From Micrococcales bacterium (GTDB taxonomy: Bacteria; Actinomycetota; Actinomycetes; Actinomycetales; Cellulomonadaceae): a stretch of 32,808 nucleotides of DNA. The position numbers were made by a program, and so were the translations under genes. Each line of letters opens with the position of its first letter. Within the stretch, counting starts at the first letter, position 1. Of the stretch, positions 7,136 to 14,300 are shown in pieces. The stretch is from positions 1-32,808 of the forward strand of contig WRET01000035.1 of assembly GCA_009779195.1 (NCBI GenBank), in the 5' to 3' direction. Under the pieces are notes generated by a model that ran no database searches, was not told the origin of the DNA, and saw only the letters and a list, made by a program, of their open reading frames with translations.

Positions 7136-9709
7136 GTGGGAGTCGATCCTGCAGGACCAGGTGGGTGGGTCCTCGCGGTCGACTTCGGCACGTCGAACAC
7201 GGGGGCGGCAGCACGGTTCGCCGACGGCCGGGTGGAGAAGGTCAAGCTGGGGTCGGCGACGGACACCATGCCCTCAGCAGTGGTCCTGACCACCAGCGCA
7301 GGTGCCGGCCCGGATGCCGCCCAGGAGAAGCAGTGGCGGGTGGGGCAGGCGGCGCTCAACGCCCGGCGCACCGCCCCAGGGACTTTCGTGGGTTCGCCCA
7401 AGTCCCGGCTGGGGCAAGAACCAGCGCTGTTCGGAGACGACCTGGTCTCACCTGCTCAGATGGTCTCGCACGTGCTGGCTGCGGTGCGCAGACGGGCCAT
7501 CAGCGCCGCGGGAGGTACCGAACCGGTCCAGGTGGTCTTGACCCATCCGGTCGGGTGGCCACGGGCCCGGCTGGACGCGTTGTGCCAGGCCGCGGTACTG
7601 GCAGGGTTCGACCCCAACCAGGTGTTCTTGCTGCCCGAGCCGGTGGCGGCGTTCCACGCCCACACCACCACCAGCGACATGGGGCCTGGCTCACGTGTGG
7701 CTGTCGTCGACATCGGCGGGGGCACGTGCGACGTGGCGGTGGTGGAGACCACACCCACCGGGGGCCTGGTCGTGGTCGCCCAGGCCGGCGACGACCGCCT
7801 GGGCGGTAACGACCTGGACGACCTGGTGTTCGGGTGGGTCACTGACCAGCTGACCCTCTCCGGGCGCGGGCACCTGGTCGACGCGCTGGACGCTCCAGAG
7901 AACCTCGGGGACGTGCTGACGTTGCTGGACACGGTCTCCGCAGCCAAACAGGACCTGTCGGAGTACTCCACCGCGCCGGTCGCCGTGGCTGCAGGGGGTA
8001 TGCAAACGGTCGTGACCATCACCCGCGACGAGTACGAAGACCTCATCGCCGACCACATGGCCCGCACCGCCACCCTGCTGACCCGTGCCCTGCACGATTC
8101 GCAGACCACGACGTTGCGGGGCCTGCTGCTGACCGGGGGAACGGCGCACACCCCTGCCTTGGCCCGGGCGTTGCACCAGATCACCGGCATCATGGCCCGC
8201 CCCTTGGGCGACCCCAAGCTCGCTGTGGCCACCGGCGCCCTGCGCACCCCCCCGCACCTGCTGACCCACCCTGCCACCGCGCCGGGCCCACCTCGGCCAG
8301 CCGCCCAACCCGGACCGCCCCCTCCCGCCAGGCATGTCCCTGGACCCGTTCCTAGCGCCGCACCACCTGCCCCACTCCCGTCACCAGGGGCCACTGGGGC
8401 CACTCCCGCCGGGGCCGTCCCTGCTTCACCCGGGACCTCACCACCCCCTCCCGCCGAGGCCGTCCCTGCCCTACCTGGTGGTAGCGGGCCTGCCACGCTC
8501 GAACCTGCGGTCACCGTCCTGGCCGGGCGGTACGAGCTGGGTGAGGTCATCGGCAACGGCGCGGTCGCGCTGGTCTACCGCGGACGCGACCAGCTGCTCG
8601 GTCGGCAGGTCGCCATCAAGGTCCCGCACACCCCCCTGGCCGAGGACCCTGATTTCGTCCTACGTTTCAGCCGTGGCGCCTCGATGGCAGGCCGGCTCAA
8701 CCACCCGTCCATCGTGCGGGTCTACGACATCGACACTGCTCAGGTCCCCGGGAAAGACGGCGCAGCGGTCACTGTCCCGTTCATGGTTATGGAGCTGGTC
8801 TCAGGGCATCCGCTCACCCAGCTCATACCCGACGGGCAGCCCCTGCCGGTCGACCAGGCGCTGGGTATCGCCGCCGACCTCCTGACAGCCCTGGAGTTCT
8901 CCCACCAGGCCGGCATAGTGCACCGCGACGTCAAACCCGGCAACGTCATGCTCACCACCGCCGGGACCGTCAAGGTCATGGACTTCGCCATCGCCCGTCC
9001 TGCGGCAGACACCGGCACGACCACCACCAAAGGTGTGCTGGGTACCCCCGCTTACCTGTCCCCCGAACAAGTCATGGGCCACAAGGCCGACACCCGCTCG
9101 GACCTGTACTCAGCCGGGTGCCTGCTGTTCGAGATGCTCACAGGGCGCCCCCCGTTCGTCGGCAGGACCACTGTCGCCACGGCGTACGCCCACATCAACG
9201 ACCCCTCGCCACCGCCGACCACGGTCAACCCCCACCTGCCACCGGTGCTGGACGAGGTGCTGGCCAAAGCCTTGGCCAAGGACCGCGACAACCGGTACCA
9301 AGACGCCGGGACCTTCCGCGCCGACCTGGAGGCTGTGCGCCGCGACCCGACCAGACGTCCACCAGGACTGGGGTACCCCGAACAGTCCGCGGTGCTCACC
9401 ACACCCAGCCCCCAACCAGGCGGACCCCCGCTGACCGGGGCGCAACCACCGGCCGCCCCGCCGCCTCCGCCAGTCACCACCACACCGACACCGGTTACCA
9501 CCACACCACCACCGGTCAGCAGCACCCCTCCCTCGCCAGTCACCGGCACGCCGGCACCTGCGAGGCAATCGAGCCACACCCCACCGCATGCCGTCGGCCA
9601 GGTGGCCCCGACCACACCCCGGCGCTCAGTGGGTCTGCGTGTGGTGGTCGTGGTCGCGCTGGTCCTCGTCGTCGCCGCGGTCACCGCCCTGGTCACGTTG
9701 CAGGGCTGA
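7136..9709 (+). CDS. Hsp70-type ATPase fused to Ser/Thr kinase-like domain, C-terminal membrane anchor
   Basis: 857 residues. The GTG at 7136 is chosen because GAGAGGAA lies 5 nt upstream; the frame is open further upstream without a ribosome site. Residues 10-375 are an actin/Hsp70 ATPase: phosphate 1 DFGTSNTG (16-23), phosphate 2 VVDIGGGTCDVAVV, adenosine motif LLLTGGTAHTPALARAL. No Hsp70 substrate-binding domain follows; instead there is a Pro/Ala linker (about 376-460). Residues 463-725 form a PknB-like kinase domain with K495 (VAIK), catalytic HRDVKPGN (D598) and GTPAYLSPEQ. Three kinase motifs are altered: the expected helix-C Glu is Gly514, DFG is DFA (616-618), and the Gly loop reads GNGAVA. 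A second Pro/Thr-rich linker leads to one membrane segment (about 829-853) with only a few residues beyond, so both domains stay cytoplasmic. There are no PASTA or other outer sensor domains. Substrate and activity are unknown. Confidence 0.85.
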   Translation: MGVDPAGPGGWVLAVDFGTSNTGAAARFADGRVEKVKLGSATDTMPSAVVLTTSAGAGPDAAQEKQWRVGQAALNARRTAPGTFVGSPKSRLGQEPALFGDDLVSPAQMVSHVLAAVRRRAISAAGGTEPVQVVLTHPVGWPRARLDALCQAAVLAGFDPNQVFLLPEPVAAFHAHTTTSDMGPGSRVAVVDIGGGTCDVAVVETTPTGGLVVVAQAGDDRLGGNDLDDLVFGWVTDQLTLSGRGHLVDALDAPENLGDVLTLLDTVSAAKQDLSEYSTAPVAVAAGGMQTVVTITRDEYEDLIADHMARTATLLTRALHDSQTTTLRGLLLTGGTAHTPALARALHQITGIMARPLGDPKLAVATGALRTPPHLLTHPATAPGPPRPAAQPGPPPPARHVPGPVPSAAPPAPLPSPGATGATPAGAVPASPGTSPPPPAEAVPALPGGSGPATLEPAVTVLAGRYELGEVIGNGAVALVYRGRDQLLGRQVAIKVPHTPLAEDPDFVLRFSRGASMAGRLNHPSIVRVYDIDTAQVPGKDGAAVTVPFMVMELVSGHPLTQLIPDGQPLPVDQALGIAADLLTALEFSHQAGIVHRDVKPGNVMLTTAGTVKVMDFAIARPAADTGTTTTKGVLGTPAYLSPEQVMGHKADTRSDLYSAGCLLFEMLTGRPPFVGRTTVATAYAHINDPSPPPTTVNPHLPPVLDEVLAKALAKDRDNRYQDAGTFRADLEAVRRDPTRRPPGLGYPEQSAVLTTPSPQPGGPPLTGAQPPAAPPPPPVTTTPTPVTTTPPPVSSTPPSPVTGTPAPARQSSHTPPHAVGQVAPTTPRRSVGLRVVVVVALVLVVAAVTALVTLQG

Positions 9710-9781
9710 CGTGCTCCGACGGCAGTCCCTGGAGAGGTATCACTTTCGCACCAGGTGTGACCAGGACAGTGGGCGCAACCG

Positions 9782-11071
9782 TCACGTGAGGCGGCCCGCA
9801 CCACCCGACGTCCCCACCAGCCGGCTGTGCCACACACCTGCTGACACGTCGGTCAACGCGGCAACCTGGTCGATGACGACACGCAGCCGGGCAGCGTCGT
9901 CGCACGCAGCCCGCCAGTCGGCGGCGAAGGGGATCTCCAGGGCGATGGGGGCACGGTCGGACAAGACCTCGACCAGCTCGGTGAGCATGGCGCGCTGCGC
10001 GTCGTACAACGGCTCCAGCTCGCGCGGGGCCATGACATAGGCCACGGCGATACCTTTGAGCACCATGATCTCGGCAGCGGTGCCGTCGGGAACGACCAGG
10101 TCAGCGCCGTAACGTGAGTGTGGACCAGGGCCGTACCGGGCCTGGGTGGCCTTCTGCGCAGCCTTGGCGAAACGGCCGATGAGCTGGCTCGTCGCGTCTT
10201 TGAGCATGGCCAGGGCGCGGCGGGACCCGTCGAAACCGTCGGGCCACAGCCGGGCGGCGACCAGGCGGTCCATGGCGGCGTAGAGGTCTTCGGCACTGTG
10301 GGGAGCGCCGTACCAGGTCGCCACGGCGTTGGCGATGAACTCGCGCTGGTCGGCGATGGTGAGCACCTGCGGGTCCACCCGTCCGCCGACGACCGCGTCT
10401 TCCACGTCGTGCACCGAGTAGGAGATATCGTCGGCCAGGTCCATGACCTGCGCTTCCAAGCATTTGCGACCTTCTGGGGCGCCGTCGCGCACCCAGTCGA
10501 ACACAGGCCGGTCGTCGCCGTACACACCGAACTTGTGCGTCGGACGCCCCGAGACAGCACTGACAGGTCCCTCCCCGAACCCCCACGGGTACTTGACCGA
10601 CGCGTCCAGGCACGCCCGGGTCAGGTTCAGCCCCACCGACGTCCCGTCAGGCTGTGTCACCTTCGACTCCAGCCGGACCAGCAACCGCAGGGTCTGCGCG
10701 TTCCCCTCGAACCCGCCGATCCCGCGAGCCATCTCGGCCAGCGCCCGCTCCCCGTTGTGCCCGAACGGCGGGTGCCCCAGGTCGTGGGCCAGGCACGCGG
10801 TGTCCACGACGTCGGGGTCGCAGCCCAGCACCTTGCCGATCTCCCGTCCGACCTGCGCGACCTCCAGGGTGTGCGTCAACCGGGTGCGCACGAAGTCGTC
10901 CGAAGACGGCCCCAGCACCTGCGTCTTGGCCCCCAGCCGCCGCAGCGCCGAACAGTGCACCAACCGCGCCCGGTCCCGTTCGAACGCCGTGCGCTGCTGC
11001 GACTTGGCCGCCTCAGGCACCAACCGCTCCCGGTCAGCCTCCCCGTAACCAACCCCCACCGACTCGGCCAT
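9782..11071 (-). CDS. dgt: Deoxyguanosinetriphosphate triphosphohydrolase-like protein (Dgt)
   Basis: 429 residues. Dgt-family HD enzymes hydrolyse dNTPs to the deoxynucleoside and triphosphate. The HD metal site is visible: RTRLTHTLEVAQVGR supplies the first His and CLAHDLGHPPFGHNGE (about residues 92-107) supplies the HD pair. LADDISYSVHDVEDAVVGG supplies the later Asp. The ATG at 11071 (MAESVG) is preceded by GGAAGGAAG at good spacing and is preferred over an in-frame start at 11101. The gene is convergent with the Hsp70-kinase gene (72 nt apart). In many actinobacteria dgt sits between dusB and dnaG; here both sides carry insertions. Confidence 0.93.
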   Translation of the reverse strand: MAESVGVGYGEADRERLVPEAAKSQQRTAFERDRARLVHCSALRRLGAKTQVLGPSSDDFVRTRLTHTLEVAQVGREIGKVLGCDPDVVDTACLAHDLGHPPFGHNGERALAEMARGIGGFEGNAQTLRLLVRLESKVTQPDGTSVGLNLTRACLDASVKYPWGFGEGPVSAVSGRPTHKFGVYGDDRPVFDWVRDGAPEGRKCLEAQVMDLADDISYSVHDVEDAVVGGRVDPQVLTIADQREFIANAVATWYGAPHSAEDLYAAMDRLVAARLWPDGFDGSRRALAMLKDATSQLIGRFAKAAQKATQARYGPGPHSRYGADLVVPDGTAAEIMVLKGIAVAYVMAPRELEPLYDAQRAMLTELVEVLSDRAPIALEIPFAADWRAACDDAARLRVVIDQVAALTDVSAGVWHSRLVGTSGGAGRLT

Positions 11072-11143
11072 CACGCACTTCCTTCCGGCGCTCGGTGACA
11101 ACGTACTACGTGCGTCCCACGCGCCGTGGGTGTCTGCGTCCGG

Positions 11144-12064
11144 TCACATCGCGGCCGACGACGCTGCTGCCTGCTCCTCCACGACCAGACGGGCCACGAT
11201 GTTGAGGACCACCGCGTGGACCAGCGGCGTGAGCGCGTCGTCGGCCACAGCCAGCGCGACCAGGGCCATCGCCAAGGCGTGGCGCGGGGTCTTGGAGAAC
11301 CTACCGGGCAGGACCTTCGCCGCGTCCAGCTCGTCGGCGACCCGGGCGACCGTGGTGGACAACCATTCGTGGTCGGACGACACCAGGACCAGCAGGCCCA
11401 AGAGGCTCGGCTCGCCAACCTTCACCCCCGCACGACCAAGTGCGTTACGCAACGCCACGAGCCGACCAGGGTCGAACTCGTGCGCACCGCCGACGACCAG
11501 GACCTGCGCGAGCGCCTGAGCACCGTTATAGGTGAACCACGGTTTCACCGTCTTGTACACACTCTCGGTGGCCATCGCCCCGGTCGGCACCTCCATCGGG
11601 GTCATCGCCATCAAGAGGGACGGGACAAAATCGTCCGCCGAGGTGATGAAAGAGTGGTCCGCACGTTGTGCCATGAAAAAATCTCGGGCACGTTGGGCGA
11701 CCAACCCAAAATCGTCCAGACCGACGCGTTCGGCCAGCAGAACAGCTGCCATCGACAGGTGAGGCGATGTGGTGAACGGCTTGACCTTCAGCACGTCCCA
11801 CGCCACCTTCATCAGGTGGACAGCCCGGACCGGGTCTGTGGACAGGACGGCCTGCGCCGCTATCACCGGGTCGATCCCACTGGCGAACCCGCCCGACTCT
11901 TTGCGCACCTTCTTGGCGAGGTCTTTGAGTGCGTCCACATCGAGCACCACGTCGTGCGACGAGCCTATGAAAGCAGTGCCCCGGCGGCACGCGTCGCCGA
12001 GCCGTCTGCCAGCATGGATGTTCTGCGCGAACAACGGAACGAGTGCACTCAGGTCAGCAGCCAT
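11144..12064 (-). CDS. DUF4003-like protein, paralogue A
   Basis: 306 residues, soluble and helix-rich. The layout matches what I recall of DUF4003: a SPHLSMAAVLLAE-type segment, then DFFMAQRADHSFITSADDF (family: HxFLTGxDDYP) followed by PSLLMAM, then a glycine- and LAQVLVVGG-containing segment. No catalytic motif is evident and the function is unknown. It aligns end to end with the neighbouring gene at 12220-13137 at roughly 50% identity, so the pair arose by duplication. On the minus strand TAGGAT (12076-12071) ends 6-7 nt before the ATG at 12064, which suggests a leaderless mRNA. An in-frame GTG at 12067 is the alternative. Confidence 0.75.
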   Translation of the reverse strand: MAADLSALVPLFAQNIHAGRRLGDACRRGTAFIGSSHDVVLDVDALKDLAKKVRKESGGFASGIDPVIAAQAVLSTDPVRAVHLMKVAWDVLKVKPFTTSPHLSMAAVLLAERVGLDDFGLVAQRARDFFMAQRADHSFITSADDFVPSLLMAMTPMEVPTGAMATESVYKTVKPWFTYNGAQALAQVLVVGGAHEFDPGRLVALRNALGRAGVKVGEPSLLGLLVLVSSDHEWLSTTVARVADELDAAKVLPGRFSKTPRHALAMALVALAVADDALTPLVHAVVLNIVARLVVEEQAAASSAAM

Positions 12065-12157
12065 CACATGATCCTACCCAGCCCTGCCGAGGTTCCCAAC
12101 GAGCGTTCGCCTGCGTCGGTCACCGTGCCTGCGGCGGATGGCCTCGGCCTGCTCCCC
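12053..12157. repeat. Direct repeat of about 105 bp, copy 1 (promoter and first codons of DUF4003 paralogue A)
   Basis: From 12054, about 72 nt match 13435 onward with a single mismatch (GGTTCCC versus GGTGCCC). Weaker similarity, including one single-base gap, continues to about 12157. The block covers the first codons (MAAD), the TAGGAT -10 element and the upstream region of paralogue A. Confidence 0.85.
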
Positions 12158-12219
12158 TCCCCCCCAGTCACGCGACCCCATCACGCAACCCTCGGTGACA
12201 GGTGACCGACGTGGGTGGC

Positions 12220-13137
12220 TCACCCAACCGCGCCAGGCTGCAGCCTGGCGACGAGACGAGCCACGGCGTTGAGGTGCACCGCGCGGACCAGGCCCACCTG
12301 CGGGTCGTCAGCCACAGCCAGCGCGACCAGGACCGTCGCCAACGTGTCACGCGTCGCTTTGCCAAACCTGCGTGCCGGGACCCTCGACGCGGACAGCTCG
12401 GCCGACACCTGCGCGACCAGGCCTGACAGCCATTCGTGGTCGCAGGACGCCAGCACCAGCAGGCCCAAGGCGCTGGGGTCGACGACCTTCGCACCTGCAC
12501 GCCGCAGTGCGTTACGCATGGCCATGACACGCCCAGGGTCGAGCTTCTTCGCACCACCGACGACCAAGACCTGCGCGAGGGCCTGCGCGTCGTTGTGGCC
12601 GAACCACGGTCTGACCGTCTGGTACATGCTTTCGGTACGCGTCGCGGCGGTCGGGACGTCCATCGGGCTCAGCACCATCAGCAGCGACGGAACAGCATCG
12701 TCTGCCCCTGTGATGATCGAGTGGTCTGACCGTTGCGCCGCGTAGTACCGCCGGGCGCTCCGAGAAACACGTTTGAAATCGTCCCGTTGCACATGCTCGG
12801 CCAGCACGACAGACGCCATCGACAGGTGCGGACCAGGTGCGAAGCACGCAGCCACCAACGCTTTCCAGGCCATCTTCATCAGATAGACGCCCTCGCCCGG
12901 GTCGGACGACACAGAAGCCCACGCAGCCATCACCGCTTCGACCCCTGCAGAGAAAGATCCCGGCTTCTTACGTATATCCCGCCCCAGCTTTTTGAGCTCC
13001 ACCACGTCGAGCACCGCGTCGTGCGACGAAAACATAAAGGCCGCTCCCAGCCACGAAGGAAAACCGCACCGCCATTTCCTGACGCCATGGTAGTTCTCCA
13101 CGAACAACGGCACGAGCGCACTCAGGTCAGCAGCCAT
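12220..13137 (-). CDS. DUF4003-like protein, paralogue B
   Basis: 305 residues, alignable over its whole length with paralogue A. Shared blocks are MAADLSALVPLF, SSHD-VLDV, PHLSMA, AQRSDHSIITGADDAVPSLLM and NDAQALAQVLVVGGAKKLDPGR. The N-terminal 60 residues and the linker after SSHD have diverged most. No catalytic residues are recognisable. Its promoter region differs from that of paralogue A, but TAGGGT (13149-13144) again lies 6 nt before the ATG, so a leaderless transcript is likely here too. Two adjacent, separately promoted copies suggest divergent roles or conditions. Function unknown. Confidence 0.75.
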   Translation of the reverse strand: MAADLSALVPLFVENYHGVRKWRCGFPSWLGAAFMFSSHDAVLDVVELKKLGRDIRKKPGSFSAGVEAVMAAWASVSSDPGEGVYLMKMAWKALVAACFAPGPHLSMASVVLAEHVQRDDFKRVSRSARRYYAAQRSDHSIITGADDAVPSLLMVLSPMDVPTAATRTESMYQTVRPWFGHNDAQALAQVLVVGGAKKLDPGRVMAMRNALRRAGAKVVDPSALGLLVLASCDHEWLSGLVAQVSAELSASRVPARRFGKATRDTLATVLVALAVADDPQVGLVRAVHLNAVARLVARLQPGAVG

Positions 13138-13647
13138 GACACGACCCTAGGCGACCGGACGAGGCGAACCCCACCGCCCCACGAGGATGGGGACAGTCTC
13201 GCCCCGGCGCACCGACGTGGGGCAAGAAAGCAGACGACGGGACCGTCAGGCAACTGGCCACGTCTGTGTGCGCGTTCACGACCCGACGGGCGTGCCGCAT
13301 ATACCGCAGAACCACATCCCCGACGGGATCTCGGTACTGCACCCTGTGCACGTCGACGCGGGCTGACTCACGTCGGAAGGATCCGGAACGTCCGGGGCGT
13401 CCTGTGTGCCGAAGACCGGGGTTGTTCCACCAAGTCAGCAGCCATCACATGATCCTACCCAGCCCTGCCGAGGTGCCCAACGAGCGTTCGCCTGCGTCGG
13501 TCACCGGTGCCTGCTACGGATGGTCTCGGCCTGCCCCACCTGTCGAGCGGCACTGCCCTGGTCAGACTGGGTCCGCTCCCCGGGACGCGCCCCAGCCGTC
13601 GTCCAGTGCGCGCACCACAGTCTCGGCTCCCTGGGAAGATGGCTCTC
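13138..13647. other. Intergenic region holding a relict DUF4003 promoter and start
   Basis: This stretch of about 510 nt has no convincing gene. Positions 13434-13538 repeat the upstream region and first codons of DUF4003 paralogue A on the minus strand. From the ATG at 13447 that frame reads MAADL, then diverges and stops after 25 codons. The remaining sequence shows only weak, unsupported open frames. Confidence 0.6.
13434..13538. repeat. Direct repeat of about 105 bp, copy 2 (no intact gene downstream)
   Basis: Near-identical to 12053-12157: a 72-nt core with one mismatch, then decaying similarity. In the minus-strand reading it supplies the same -10 (TAGGAT) and the same MAAD codons, but the coding region behind it is lost. 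It is the likely remnant of a third DUF4003-type copy. Confidence 0.8.
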
Positions 13648-13935
13648 GTGACCCGTGTCCGCTTCACGGCCCTGCTGGAGTCCCTGACCCACGGCCGGTC
13701 GACCTATCTCGTCATACGCGTCCCCGCCGACGAGTCCGACCTCATCGACGACCTTCCCGTCCTACGCGTCGGCTTCCAGGGCGTCAGGGTCGAAGCCACG
13801 ATCGGCCAGACCACCTGGAGGACCACCGTCTTCCCCGACAAGACCGGCTTCCTTCTGCTCGTCGCCCGCAAACGAGCCACAGCCGAGACCCTCACCGTCG
13901 GCGACCCAGTGGACGTCACCCTGACCGTCCTGTGA
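13648..13935 (+). CDS. DUF1905-domain protein
   Basis: 95 residues from the GTG at 13648. GGGAAG at 13633-13638 is well spaced for this GTG but abuts the alternative ATG at 13639. The whole protein is one small beta-rich domain matching DUF1905: FTALLESLTHGRSTYLVIRVP, then GFQGVRVEATIGQTTWRTTVFP, then GFLLLVARKRA and GDPVDVTLTVL. DUF1905 proteins are widespread, often stand alone or precede a YdeI-like domain, and have no settled function. Here it stands alone, between the relict DUF4003 promoter and the antitoxin-like gene, 43 nt before the latter. Confidence 0.8.
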   Translation: MTRVRFTALLESLTHGRSTYLVIRVPADESDLIDDLPVLRVGFQGVRVEATIGQTTWRTTVFPDKTGFLLLVARKRATAETLTVGDPVDVTLTVL

Positions 13936-13978
13936 CCCTTCTCAAAAACGACGTGCCCACACCGAGTATGGTCAACAC

Positions 13979-14212
13979 ATGAAACGGATCACTATCAGTG
14001 TTCCTGACGCTGTTGCGCACAAGGCTCGGCGAGCCGTGGACACTGGGGACGTGACGTCGGTGTCGGCGTACTTCACTCGGCTTGCCCGGCGTGAGCCTGA
14101 CTGGGCTGGTGCACGTGGCATCATCGACGAGATGATCGCGGAGGCAGGCGGGATCAACGAGGAGGACCGCGCCTGGGCTCGAGAGTCACTCGGGCTAGGT
14201 GTGAACACCTGA
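13979..14212 (+). CDS. VapB-like (ribbon-helix-helix type) antitoxin without a recognisable toxin
   Basis: 77 residues. The N-terminal strand MKRITISVPDAVAHKARRAV and the following helix (TSVSAYFTRLARR) resemble a ribbon-helix-helix DNA-binding region. The acidic C-terminal part (DEMIAEAGGINEEDRAWARE) resembles the toxin-wrapping tail of VapB/CopG-type antitoxins. A TATGGT -10 lies 6 nt before the ATG, so the mRNA may be leaderless. A TGATG overlap at 14210-14214 opens a downstream frame, as in true antitoxin-toxin pairs, but that frame ends after 30 codons and has no PIN motif. The toxin gene is therefore missing or was lost. Confidence 0.65.
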   Translation: MKRITISVPDAVAHKARRAVDTGDVTSVSAYFTRLARREPDWAGARGIIDEMIAEAGGINEEDRAWARESLGLGVNT

Positions 14213-14221
14213 TGCTGCCGC

Positions 14222-14293
14222 CACGACACCGTTCATCAATCACGAGACCGTTCACCATAGTGAACGAGTTGGTGATTAGTGAACGTTGTCGTG
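14222..14293. terminator. Long imperfect inverted repeat with nested palindrome between convergent genes
   Basis: Outer arms 14222-14243 and 14272-14293 pair at 19 of 22 positions. Inside lies a perfect palindrome, GTTCAC-CATA-GTGAAC (14250-14265). The element is AT-rich for this genome and lies between the VapB-like gene (ends 14212) and the maltose-operon amylase (ends 14301). A bidirectional terminator is the simplest reading. The three GTTCA-containing half-sites could also be protein-binding sites. There is no T-tract. Confidence 0.5.
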
Positions 14294-14300
14294 AGGACGG

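Noticed and set aside
13127..13351. Minus-strand 74-codon frame upstream of DUF4003 paralogue B
   Set aside because: No similarity to the DUF4003 N-terminus or any family I know. It overlaps the promoter and start of paralogue B.
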